A stretch of 64,000 nt of DNA from assembly GCA_019636845.1 (NCBI GenBank), contig JAHBWV010000001.1, positions 1,488,001-1,552,000 on the forward strand, given 5' to 3'. Source of the stretch: Phycisphaeraceae bacterium. Lineage in GTDB: Bacteria > Planctomycetota > Phycisphaerae > Phycisphaerales > UBA1924. Below, one piece after another: positions 42,871 through 51,456 of the stretch. The notes beneath the pieces are model-generated. The model ran no database searches. It worked only from the letters and a program-made list of their open reading frames with translations, and had not been told where the DNA came from. The position numbers and the translations under genes were made by a program. How positions within the stretch are numbered: the first letter of the stretch is position 1; each line of letters begins with the position of its first letter.

Positions 42871-45650
42871 TTGCGGCCCCTCCCCGCCTTGCCCGGCTTG
42901 GTCACCTTGGCGGTCATCTCCGTGTACATCTCAAAGAGCTTCTCGAGCCGCTCAGTGTCGTTGCGGAAGCGGCGGCCGATGTAGATCCGCTCAAGCGTTT
43001 CGTCGTTGCGCTCGTGAGCGGCCCGTAGGTCGGGATACTTGGTATCCATCGCCTCGGGGTCGTACATGTCGGCGATCGTGGCGGGAAAGTGGGCCTCGCG
43101 GGCGAGCAAGATGTCCTCGGCACAGCGGGTGAGGGCGGCCTTGTTCTCGTCGGTCAGCGTGGGGACGGGGAAGGTGTTCCAACAAATGTTGGATGAATAG
43201 CGGATGGCATTGCCGAGCCGACCTGCGACAGCAACGAGCCATGCGCGATGGAGCTTTGAGCTCAGGATACTAACGCTCAGCAGGCCCCCGTCGTAGAGAA
43301 CATGAACTAGGTGGGTGGCAATGACATGTCGTGGGAGATAGCCCACTGGTAGATGTGTGCGGGACTCGGGGGAGACCTGGGGCACTATCACTATGTGAGT
43401 CCGACCCACATGGCGATAGCGGAACTGGTGTGGGCGCTCAATCAGCGACTGCGCAACGTCACCGCCTTGTGTGCGATAGCGCAAGACGCTTGCCAAACGA
43501 TCACGGATGGCTGGAAGTCGGCGTGCCGCATCGTATTGGTCGTCGTTGATCCAAAGGCACCAGCGTGTCTTACCGTCGTTAAATTCGGCTGTACCTGTGA
43601 CGGGTCGCAGTAACGAGGCCACTTCAGGAGCTTGTCGAACAAGGGTGTCCTTCTCACAACTGGACAGCAGAAGATTCCCGCCGTCGTATGGCGCGTTTCC
43701 AGTGAGCATGACTGGAAGATCCGACAGCGGGCTGCTGCGGGGGTAAACGATCACATCGGTATCCGCGGTCAGATATGGACTGATGCGTTTCACCCTGCGC
43801 AGCGAGTGTTCGTCGAATATCGTGCATGGTGCAGCGTAATCCTTCGCGATGCCAATTATCGTGACATGAACGCCTGCGTTATTCGCGGCATTATTGCTCC
43901 ATTGAAAGGGTAAATGGCAGAAGATGATTTGCACATTCAAATCAATAATGCGCGGCCAAAGAGTGGGAACGTGAGTGCCTTGGTTGACCGAGCTTGTGGA
44001 TACGAAGGCACAGCGTACAGCCGGGCGAAGTGCCATCGCCCCTTTTAGGATGAATGCGCATATGTAGTCGAGGTTCTTGTACTGCGTTTCTCGCCCGAAG
44101 ACCGCTTGCATGTCCCGCTTCTGCGCAGCGTCCTGTTTCTTCCCGCCAAGATACGGCGGATTACCGCAGATGTACGTTTCGCCGGCCTGGTTCTCGAAAT
44201 CAATCTCCGCCTGATCCTTGGGCGTATTGAACAGATTGTCGCCGGTCAGCCTCACACCGGTCCCCGTTGGCGGACAGACGCTTAGCCAGTCGATCCGTAG
44301 CGCATTCCCGCAGGTAATCCAGTTCTCCGCATCCAGCGGCAGAAACTCCTGCCGAGCAAAGAGTTCACCGCTGTATAGCACATTGCACTGAAACTCCGCA
44401 ATGATGAGCGCCAGCCGGGCGATCTCCGCCGGGAAGTGGCGCAGTTCTATGCCGCGGAAGTTGCTGATGGGGATCTCGGATGAGCGACCCACCTCGCCGC
44501 GGCGTTGGTTGATCTCTGCCTCGATCTGCCGCATCTCCTTGTACGCGATGACGAGGAAGTTGCCGCTGCCGCAGGCGGGATCAAAGACGCGGATACGAGC
44601 GAGACGATTGCGCAGGTTCAGGAGTTTGCGGGCCGAGCCGGGCGTCTTGCCGTCACCCGCCTCCTCCAGTTTGGCCCGCAGGTCATCCAGAAAGAGCGGG
44701 TTGAGCACCTTGAGGATGTTCGGCACGCTGGTGTAGTGCATGCCGAGGGCGCCGCGCTCCTCATCGTCCGCGACGGCTTGGATCATCGAGCCGAAGATGT
44801 CGGGGTTGATCAGCTTCCAGTCGAGGTTACCGACGAAGAGCAGATAGTTGCGAGCGGCTTGATTGAACCTCGGTGTTTCTGTGCTGCCGTCGAAGAGGTT
44901 GCCGTTGACGTAGGGGAATGAGTCGGCGTACGGACGCGTCCTGGCGGCTTGCCGATCCTTCGGGCGGATGTTCATCGCCCGGAACACCTCGCTGAGGACT
45001 TCGTGAACGTTTGAGCCGTTTCGCTCGGTCATCTGTTCGATGGTGCTCGTGAAGAGCCGCTCGCCGATGAAGATGCTGGTGTCCTCGGCGAAGAAGCAGA
45101 AGATCAGCCGGGCGAAGAAGTGGTTGAGATCCTGTCGCCGTGCCTCGGTGTCCCAGTCCGGGTTGACCTTCAGCAACTCGACGTACAGCTTGTTGAGGCG
45201 GCCAGTCGCGCGGATGTCAAACGCGTTCTCGTCGATCCGCTTGACCGTGGAGATGCCCGCCAGCGACAGAAAGTACGCGAAGCGGTTGGGCAGGTCAGAG
45301 TAGTCGCACGCGAGCACCTCGCCATCGTCGAACCGCTCGGCCTGAAGGGTCTGGCCGTCGGTGGCGAGAATGAACCGGGCCTTGTGCTTGACCGTCGCGG
45401 GACTGTTCCGCAGCGCTGCAAGCGAGGTTGCTACGTCTCCCGGACCACAGGCGATCAGGTGGATGTTGTTCTTGCTCCGCTGGAGAACGCCGCCCAGTAT
45501 GTCGGACTTGTTCGCGTCCCCCTTCTGGAGCTTGCGAAGCGTGGCATCGTTCTGTCCGAACGCGCGCAGGAACTCGTAGGGAAAGGTCGCCCGTTCAAAC
45601 GGTGCCTCCACCAACTTCGAGACTGCCTCTTCGATCTCAACGGCGTTCAT
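42867..45650 (-). CDS. MmeI-like DNA methyltransferase (YeeA-like)
   Basis: 927 aa. An N-terminal region in the place of the MmeI nuclease/helical part, then the methyltransferase with FDPACGSGNFLVIAYKEM (D357) and ICGNPPYLGG (N497), a long target-recognition region and a C-terminal helical part (DILLAREAHFPATIADMYDPEAM, ERNDETLERIYIG). I see no clear PD-ExK nuclease motif at the N-terminus, so cutting may be done by the GIY-YIG partners. The target-recognition region (about 43,170-44,050) is clearly less GC-rich than the rest. First gene of the five-gene operon. Confidence 0.9.
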   Translation of the reverse strand: MNAVEIEEAVSKLVEAPFERATFPYEFLRAFGQNDATLRKLQKGDANKSDILGGVLQRSKNNIHLIACGPGDVATSLAALRNSPATVKHKARFILATDGQTLQAERFDDGEVLACDYSDLPNRFAYFLSLAGISTVKRIDENAFDIRATGRLNKLYVELLKVNPDWDTEARRQDLNHFFARLIFCFFAEDTSIFIGERLFTSTIEQMTERNGSNVHEVLSEVFRAMNIRPKDRQAARTRPYADSFPYVNGNLFDGSTETPRFNQAARNYLLFVGNLDWKLINPDIFGSMIQAVADDEERGALGMHYTSVPNILKVLNPLFLDDLRAKLEEAGDGKTPGSARKLLNLRNRLARIRVFDPACGSGNFLVIAYKEMRQIEAEINQRRGEVGRSSEIPISNFRGIELRHFPAEIARLALIIAEFQCNVLYSGELFARQEFLPLDAENWITCGNALRIDWLSVCPPTGTGVRLTGDNLFNTPKDQAEIDFENQAGETYICGNPPYLGGKKQDAAQKRDMQAVFGRETQYKNLDYICAFILKGAMALRPAVRCAFVSTSSVNQGTHVPTLWPRIIDLNVQIIFCHLPFQWSNNAANNAGVHVTIIGIAKDYAAPCTIFDEHSLRRVKRISPYLTADTDVIVYPRSSPLSDLPVMLTGNAPYDGGNLLLSSCEKDTLVRQAPEVASLLRPVTGTAEFNDGKTRWCLWINDDQYDAARRLPAIRDRLASVLRYRTQGGDVAQSLIERPHQFRYRHVGRTHIVIVPQVSPESRTHLPVGYLPRHVIATHLVHVLYDGGLLSVSILSSKLHRAWLVAVAGRLGNAIRYSSNICWNTFPVPTLTDENKAALTRCAEDILLAREAHFPATIADMYDPEAMDTKYPDLRAAHERNDETLERIYIGRRFRNDTERLEKLFEMYTEMTAKVTKPGKAGRGRK

Positions 45651-45707
45651 GTTCGCGTCTCAGCCTCTCCACATGGGTCCGTGTCCCTTCAGCGATATGG
45701 CGAGAGT

Positions 45708-45947
45708 CTAAGGTGGCTCGCTCTGGTGTGCAGGACCATCGGGGGAGCCACATTGGGGGCGACATCGAGCGAGGGCGGCAATGTCACTGCCAGCAGCTGC
45801 AACCGCCGCCCTCACCCGCTCGGTCTCGTCGCCCGCCTCCTCAAAGGTCCGGTCTAGGGCCTCCCGCGCAAGTCGCATCTGCTCGCCCCACGGCCACGGC
45901 AGCGGCAATCCTGAGTCGAGCGCCGAAGGCTGCGGTCCGTCCATCAC
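45708..45947 (-). pseudogene. Damaged copy of the 134-aa backbone protein
   Basis: [31 protein letters not shown] matches the C-terminal half of the proteins at 13148 and 55573, but the N-terminal half is missing and the C-terminus runs on into unrelated sequence. The DNA just beyond its start still resembles the upstream region of the A gene. An internal deletion explains both. Confidence 0.65.
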
Positions 45948-46093
45948 CGGGGATCGGGACTACGGCGGGAACGGAGCCGAGCGGTGTGCTGTGGGCTCAC
46001 TTATTTCCGAGCAACGAGCGTGCGTATGCGAGATCCCGCTCAACACCATCCCTGTCCTTGTAGAGCCAGAACAACGGGCATTCTGCATCCGCC

Positions 46094-46786
46094 TCACCCG
46101 AACAAACCTTCAGCACGCCGCGGCTCGACCGGCTCGATCAGCGACGGGTCGTCGTTCTTCGGGCTGTTCACGCGCGTCGAGACCGGCCGCGCCAGCATGA
46201 GTTCCGACGGGTAGGGACGCACCAGCGCCGAGGCGTCCTCGCGCTCAGGATCGAGCCACGCGTCGTGGTCATCGGGGTCGAGGATCAGCGGCATGCGGTC
46301 GTGGAACCTCGACATCATCTCGTTGGGCGCGGTGGTCACGATGGCAAACGTCTCGACGGTGTCGCCATCCGGTGATGCCCACGACTCCCACACCCCGCCG
46401 AAGACCAGCGGCCCCTCGTCCGACGCCGTGATGTAGATGGGCTGCTTGGCCTTACCCCCCGAGACTTTGTCCCACTCGTAGAACCCGCTGGCGGGGACGA
46501 GGCACCGGCGGCGCTTGAACGCCGAACGGAACGCGGGCTTGGCGGCGAGCGTCTCGCCCCGCGCGTTGATCATGCTGCTGCCGATCGCGAGGTCCTTGGC
46601 CCACGCAGGGACCAGCCCCCAGCGCAGCAGAGCCAGCGACCTGCCGCCGCCCTCGTGCCGCACCACCGGTACACGCTGGGTCGGAGCGATGTTGTAGCGG
46701 AGCGGGAGTTCGATCGGAGGCGATGTGAGCCGCATCAATCGGCGCAGCTGCGCCCAGGTGAGGAGTTGCGTGAAGCGGCCGCACAT
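46094..46786 (-). CDS. SRAP family abasic-site crosslinking protein (copy in B)
   Basis: 230 aa, MCGRFTQ at the N-terminus with Cys2, RYNIAPTQ, GLVPAWA, INARGET, GFYEW and RFHDRMPLIL. Same length as the copy in A and clearly the same gene. No DinB or Nmad-like genes stand beside it in B. Confidence 0.93.
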   Translation of the reverse strand: MCGRFTQLLTWAQLRRLMRLTSPPIELPLRYNIAPTQRVPVVRHEGGGRSLALLRWGLVPAWAKDLAIGSSMINARGETLAAKPAFRSAFKRRRCLVPASGFYEWDKVSGGKAKQPIYITASDEGPLVFGGVWESWASPDGDTVETFAIVTTAPNEMMSRFHDRMPLILDPDDHDAWLDPEREDASALVRPYPSELMLARPVSTRVNSPKNDDPSLIEPVEPRRAEGLFG

Positions 46787-46831
46787 CGTGGGATGAGGGT
46801 ATCGCCCGCTCCGTGCGCACCACCGACCCGC

Positions 46832-47095
46832 TCACATCGGCTGGTTCCCGCCGATCCCCGAGCAGCACGCGGCGTTCGCCATCGCCCGCAGCACCGGCTC
46901 GATGTCCAGCCCATCGATCTCGTCCACCCACGCGAAGTTGGCGATCACGAGGCCCCGGTCGTCGAGCCGAACCACCCGACCCTCGTCTGGCGCGTCGGCG
47001 TCTGCCATGATCTGGGCGACGAAGCGGGGGTGGTGCCGATGCACCACGTACGGCCTCCCTCGTGACGTCTGCCCGAAGATGAAGCGCTCACTCAC
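46832..47095 (-). CDS. Small conserved protein of the SRAP module (copy in B)
   Basis: 87 aa from a GTG at 47095: SERFIFGQTSRGRPYVVHRHHPRFVAQIMADADAP and GLVIANFAWVDEIDGLDIEPVL. Overlaps the preceding gene by 8 bp as in A. Confidence 0.7.
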   Translation of the reverse strand: MSERFIFGQTSRGRPYVVHRHHPRFVAQIMADADAPDEGRVVRLDDRGLVIANFAWVDEIDGLDIEPVLRAMANAACCSGIGGNQPM

Positions 47096-47345
47096 GACAG
47101 AGTCCCCTCTCTTCGAAGGTCCCGAGGAACGCGGCCCGAGAGGCGTCGGGCTTGTCGAAGCGGGCCACCGGCGCGGCCCGCCGGATGAGTTCGATCGCCT
47201 CCTCGCAATCGCCGCGCGACTCGAACTCGGATCCCGACCGTGCGAGCACGCGCCCGCCCCCCGAGACGAGCAGCCAACTCCACTCTCCGTATTCGTTGGG
47301 AGCGACGACAAAGGCGGGTGAGGAAGCGTCCATGCGCGTGCCCAT
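47088..47345 (-). CDS. YegP/DUF1508-like small protein of the SRAP module (copy in B)
   Basis: 85 aa, MGTRMDASSPAFVVAPNEYGEWSWLLVSGGGRVLARSGSEFESRGDCEEAIELI. The ATG at 47345 is 7 bp after the -10 hexamer, exactly as in A, supporting a leaderless transcript. Confidence 0.6.
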   Translation of the reverse strand: MGTRMDASSPAFVVAPNEYGEWSWLLVSGGGRVLARSGSEFESRGDCEEAIELIRRAAPVARFDKPDASRAAFLGTFEERGLCRE

Positions 47346-47351
47346 GCGCTC

Positions 47352-47379
47352 AGTGTACGGCACATGATCGGTCTGTCAA
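47352..47379 (-). promoter_or_regulatory. Promoter of the SRAP operon in B
   Basis: Minus strand TTGACA (47374-47379), 16-bp spacer, TACACT (47352-47357). Same hexamers and spacing as at 17130-17157. Confidence 0.7.
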
Positions 47380-47449
47380 TCGGTATTTGATAGGCATACG
47401 CAAGATGTCCAAAACGGTCATCGGAACGTCTGTCGCATCGCTGAGTTGG

Positions 47450-48271
47450 TCACGAAGACGCGCTCCACGCGCGGTCGCGGATGGCGTTCACCACCGCCGT
47501 CGGCTGCACGTGGTCGAGGTAGCGGATGGTGGTCAGCAGCGACCTGTGCCCGAGTTGGCGGGAGATGATCCCGACATCGACGCCCTCGGACCGGAGTTGT
47601 GCCGCGTGCGTGTGCCGCAGCCCGTGCGCGTGGACGCGTTTGGCGATCCCGGCTTGCCGCCCGAGTCGCTTCATCAGCCGACGCACGTATCCGGTGGTGA
47701 TTGGCGTCCCGTAGGCGGTGCAGAGCAGCGGAGCGGCTGCGAGGGGGTCGCGTACACCCTCGCCCGCCCGGCCCCGTGGGGGGTTCGCCCGTGCCGCGGC
47801 ACGCCCCCCCACGCGCTGGCCCCTGCCGCGTTCGGCGAGCCAGGCCGCCACGACCGCCGCCGCACCGGGGTCGAGGCCCACGGCCCGGTACCGGTCGCCC
47901 TTCCCGTGAAGAACGCGGACGATCCCGTTCCCAAGATCCACGTCCTTGGGCTGGAGGGCCAGCGCCTCGGAGACTCGGAGCCCGGCCCGGTACATCAACG
48001 TGATCAAGGCGCGGTTGCGGAGCGCGACCGGGGTGTACCTGCCGCAGGCGTCGAGCAGGGCCCGGACCTCTTCGTCCGTCAGCACCTCGGGCGGCAGGCG
48101 GCGCTTGGGCTTGGGGCGTCGCTGGGTTCGTGCGGCCGATGCGGCCAAGGTTTCCCGTACCCGTTCTGATGGTGGTGCCGCGGCCCGTGCGGCCCGTTGG
48201 TTGGCGACTTCAGATATCTCCTGCCGCTTCCCCCTGCCCGTGTCGTTCCTGCCCGCCTGACGTCCTCGCAT
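47450..48271 (-). CDS. Short Xer-like tyrosine recombinase (copy in B)
   Basis: 273 aa, catalytic residues in GLRVSEAL, HGKGDR, HGLRHTHAA, LGHRS and IRYLDH. Nearly identical to the A copy except in the N-terminal tail and in a proline/arginine-rich insert near residue 170. No core-binding domain. Confidence 0.9.
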   Translation of the reverse strand: MRGRQAGRNDTGRGKRQEISEVANQRAARAAAPPSERVRETLAASAARTQRRPKPKRRLPPEVLTDEEVRALLDACGRYTPVALRNRALITLMYRAGLRVSEALALQPKDVDLGNGIVRVLHGKGDRYRAVGLDPGAAAVVAAWLAERGRGQRVGGRAAARANPPRGRAGEGVRDPLAAAPLLCTAYGTPITTGYVRRLMKRLGRQAGIAKRVHAHGLRHTHAAQLRSEGVDVGIISRQLGHRSLLTTIRYLDHVQPTAVVNAIRDRAWSASS

Positions 48272-48288
48272 GTCCTTGCTCCCGCTGG

Positions 48289-48356
48289 GGTTACCGCTCG
48301 GGGAGCCGTTCGCGGGAGCATCCCGCGGCTACGCACCGGCGACCAAAGCGGTACCG
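48289..48356 (-). promoter_or_regulatory. Conserved structured leader or recombination site upstream of the recombinase (B)
   Basis: Counterpart of 18077-18144; ends pair as GGT-ACCGCT with AGCGGT-AACC, and the GCGGGA-gca-TCCCGC hairpin is unchanged. The rest of the 330-bp gap before 48602 holds nothing else I can name. Confidence 0.5.
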
Positions 48357-48601
48357 GAAGATGGAGGGGCGAGCAGGCCGTCGAGGCAAGGCGGCCCGTG
48401 GTTATGACAGAATGGGCCAAGAAGGGACGCGAGCGTGTGAAATATCACTTATCCCATTATTTTGGGTGGCGGATCGCCTGAAACGTGGCACACTCGTCGT
48501 ATGTAGTGGCGAAGGGTCAGGACCTGCTTGGGCGGCTGCTGTGTGACGCTCGGTCCTTACCCCGTAAGGCGAAATGCTCGCCGTGCCAGGAGGAAGTGTT
48601 C

Positions 48602-49210
48602 ATGCCAGAGACGTTCGGAACCGCACAGCGCCCGTGGTCCAACCAGGGGTACACCGACAACATCAGTTCGTTGCTCGGCGCTAGTGACTACTCCTATCAG
48701 GCGGCGCGGCCCGTCACAAACACCAGCACCGGTCTCTTCGTTGTCGGCTCAACGGCAGCGCCGCTGGCGGTCTCGAACTCGCTTGCGCTCGCGTTCTACG
48801 GCACGCCTCGGACCGACGGCGACAAGCCGAGAGAAGTGCTCGCTCGCATCTGGGCGTTCTCGGAAGCCGCGCATCAGGCCAATCCTCCCGAGGCGTGGCT
48901 CGGCGTCCTCTTGGCAGACATCACCATCAAGTTCGGTGGCACACAGATCCCGCACACCAGCAACGTCTTCCCCGGCGGCCTTGAATCCAATCCCTACCGA
49001 TTCGCCCGCGACATCATCGTGACTACCGACCGCTCACTCACGCCACCTGCCTGCCGCGTGGCGGGGCAGGACGCCGTGTCTGGCATGTGCATGCTCCTCT
49101 TCGATTCCATCGGCTCGGGCTCGCTTGGCATTCAGATGACGCGCCGGCTCGGTAACGGTGCCGACGACTACGGCATGCTCAACTGCGGCGTGTCGGCCCG
49201 GGCTTTGTAA
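48602..49210 (+). CDS. Hypothetical cargo protein, paralogue of the next gene
   Basis: 202 aa from the ATG at 48602 with AGGAGG upstream. No signal peptide. LARIWAFSEAAHQANPPEAWLGVLLADITIKFGGTQIPHTSNVFPGG is matched in the next gene by IARIWGMSQATAGPENETPYLGVYLGEVEFTIGATHGIPFVSN, so the two are duplicates of one family, mostly beta. I do not recognise it; a structural or surface role would suit the context. Confidence 0.6.
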   Translation: MPETFGTAQRPWSNQGYTDNISSLLGASDYSYQAARPVTNTSTGLFVVGSTAAPLAVSNSLALAFYGTPRTDGDKPREVLARIWAFSEAAHQANPPEAWLGVLLADITIKFGGTQIPHTSNVFPGGLESNPYRFARDIIVTTDRSLTPPACRVAGQDAVSGMCMLLFDSIGSGSLGIQMTRRLGNGADDYGMLNCGVSARAL

Positions 49211-49238
49211 ATGGACCATGGGGCAAGGAGCACCAACG

Positions 49239-49868
49239 ATGACGACACTCACACCTGGAACGATGCAGCGAGCGTGGCGGCGGTACGCGCCTATCGCGGG
49301 GACGCTCCCGGCAATGCCATCGGTCGGTGCTTACGCCTACAGGGCCTCATTGCCAGTTGGCGACCCTGCATTCTCTGGGAATTACGTCTTCCAACTCGAC
49401 CACGACACAACGCCCGGCGAGCCCGTGGGAGACATGTCCTGCTCGCTTGCCTTCTTCTTCGTGAAGAACGCGACCCCACTCCCGACGGCCATTGCCAGAA
49501 TCTGGGGGATGTCACAGGCGACTGCCGGACCCGAGAACGAAACGCCCTATCTGGGTGTGTACCTCGGCGAGGTTGAGTTCACGATCGGAGCCACCCACGG
49601 CATCCCCTTCGTCTCGAACCCGCCCAAGAACGTCTTCGCGGAGAACTGGTTCATGGCCTCTCAGATCAGGGTGACGGACGACCGGGGTCTGAAGCCACCG
49701 GGACTGGCTGTCATGGGCTCGGATCGCTCCTTGGCCTCCGCTACCTCGGCATGTGTCCCGTCGGTCGTGTTCGATGCGATGGGATTCAGGAGGATCGCTG
49801 TGTCGTTGCGTTGGACAGCATCCTCTGCCGCGAGCAACGGGCTGGGGTTCTTCTGGAGATCAGCGTAG
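49239..49868 (+). CDS. Hypothetical cargo protein, paralogue of the previous gene
   Basis: 209 aa from the ATG at 49239 (AAGGAG upstream). Shares the middle and the C-terminal pattern (VTDDRGLKPPG.AV...VFDA.G...I...R) with the gene before it. Function unknown. Confidence 0.6.
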   Translation: MTTLTPGTMQRAWRRYAPIAGTLPAMPSVGAYAYRASLPVGDPAFSGNYVFQLDHDTTPGEPVGDMSCSLAFFFVKNATPLPTAIARIWGMSQATAGPENETPYLGVYLGEVEFTIGATHGIPFVSNPPKNVFAENWFMASQIRVTDDRGLKPPGLAVMGSDRSLASATSACVPSVVFDAMGFRRIAVSLRWTASSAASNGLGFFWRSA

Positions 49869-49948
49869 GGAATTGGACGAACTGAATGTCGGCATGATGC
49901 GAATCGAAGGATGCACGGGCCGGACTGAGTAGAAGAGGGGATCAAACA

Positions 49949-50635
49949 ATGAACCGCAAATCAGCACTCGCACGTATCGCCACATTCGGATGCGCAATAG
50001 CGATCGGAGGGAACGCCATGGCCGGACTCGTCGTCTATCGCTACGCGGACCACTTTGAGGACGACCTGATCGTCAACCATAACGACATCTTCATTGCAGG
50101 GTTCACGCCCGCGCTCACGACAGCACCGACGGACACGATCCTGCACAACTCGCTTCGGTTCGCGTTTGAGCCATCTGGAGGGAACATCACAGCTCTTATC
50201 TCCGGCAACGATCTGCCTCTATTCCCTCCGGAGCCATTTCTCACGCTGTCGCTGTGTATCGACGGAGGGCTCAATCAGCTTGGTACAACGATGGATTCAA
50301 GCCGAGAGTGGGCAACTCCTAACTTTGATCTGGACAATGGGGTTGTAAGCCCCGCAGTGCTCATTGGGTTCAATAGTAGTGGACAGATCGATATTTCTGC
50401 GATACCGGACTGTGGCTACGCGTATATCGGTTACGCTACGTCCGATCTCGGTATGTTTGGGTACATGCAGATCCAGCGTCTCTCCCTCTATGAGTGGCGA
50501 TTGATTGGATACGCCTACGACGACTCCGGCGCGCCAGTTGTCGTTCAGAACATCGTGCCATCTGGCAGCACGCTTGCGATTCTCGGAGCTGGCGTAGGAG
50601 TGAGTGGGCGCAAGCGGCGGTTGGCGAGTGTGTAA
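49949..50635 (+). CDS. Exported protein with PEP-CTERM-like tail (1)
   Basis: 228 aa with a signal peptide (RIATFGCAIAIGGNAMAG) and a C-terminal sorting-type tail: VPSGSTLAILGAGVGVSGRKRR. The body is beta-rich (DLIVNHNDIFIAGFTPALTTAP, ISGNDLPLFPPEPF). GAGGGG precedes the start. A tandem paralogue follows. The tail suggests surface attachment by an exosortase-type system of the host. Confidence 0.7.
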   Translation: MNRKSALARIATFGCAIAIGGNAMAGLVVYRYADHFEDDLIVNHNDIFIAGFTPALTTAPTDTILHNSLRFAFEPSGGNITALISGNDLPLFPPEPFLTLSLCIDGGLNQLGTTMDSSREWATPNFDLDNGVVSPAVLIGFNSSGQIDISAIPDCGYAYIGYATSDLGMFGYMQIQRLSLYEWRLIGYAYDDSGAPVVVQNIVPSGSTLAILGAGVGVSGRKRRLASV

Positions 50636-50744
50636 GAGACGCGACGCCAGGCCCCCGGCGCTCATTCCGAGCGCTCCGGGCCTGCCGCCGCGGAGTGTCG
50701 ATGGAGTTGGAGAAATGCGGAACACTTGGAGCAGGAGAACGCGC

Positions 50745-51428
50745 ATGAGTCACGCACAAACACTCGCACGCATCGCCGCGATCGGCTGCACGGTCGCGCT
50801 GGGAGGAGACGCCATGGCCGGTATCGTGACAGTCACACTCAGCCACGAGTTGATCGTGACGAACAATGACATGGTGATCGCGCTGTTCGAGCCAGCATTG
50901 ACAACGGCTCCATACCCTGCTGGCCCGATACTGCGGAACTCGCTCAAACTTGGATTTGTTACACTGCCCTTTAGCGGAACACTTGAGGCAGGTATTTCAG
51001 GTAATGCGCTTCCTCAATTTCCGCCATTCCCATATCAGACGCCGGCTCTTGTTGTTGACGGTGGACTGAACCAGCTCAATACGGAAATCAATTCAATGCG
51101 CGTCTGGGACACACCGGTGTACTCTTCCAGCACCGGCGATCTCAGGCCAGCAAGTATCAGCCAGACGGGTGACGATGGTGACTTCGATATCAGGCCCATT
51201 CCCGATGGTGGAAGTGTGTATATCGGGTATGCGAAGTCCGATTTCAGCATGTTTGGATTCATGCAGATTCAGCGAGTCACACTCACGCAGTGGCGGCTTA
51301 TTGGATACGAGTATAACGACTCAGGCGTGCCGGTACTTGTACGGAACCTGATACCATCATCCCCGACTGTTGTCGCTCTTGGGATGGGCGCGGCGGCTGC
51401 TGCGAACCGCAAGAGGCGATCTCTCTAG
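50745..51428 (+). CDS. Exported protein with PEP-CTERM-like tail (2)
   Basis: 227 aa from the ATG at 50745 (AGGAG upstream). Same plan as the previous gene: signal peptide RIAAIGCTVALGGDAMAG, ELIVTNNDMVIALFEPALTTAP, ISGNALPQFPPFPY, YIGYAKSDFSMFGFMQIQRVTLTQWRLIGYEYNDSG, and a tail IPSSPTVVALGMGAAAAANRKRR. Clearly a tandem duplicate. Confidence 0.7.
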   Translation: MSHAQTLARIAAIGCTVALGGDAMAGIVTVTLSHELIVTNNDMVIALFEPALTTAPYPAGPILRNSLKLGFVTLPFSGTLEAGISGNALPQFPPFPYQTPALVVDGGLNQLNTEINSMRVWDTPVYSSSTGDLRPASISQTGDDGDFDIRPIPDGGSVYIGYAKSDFSMFGFMQIQRVTLTQWRLIGYEYNDSGVPVLVRNLIPSSPTVVALGMGAAAAANRKRRSL

Positions 51429-51456
51429 CACTGTGATCCCGAAACGAGTTTGTGTC

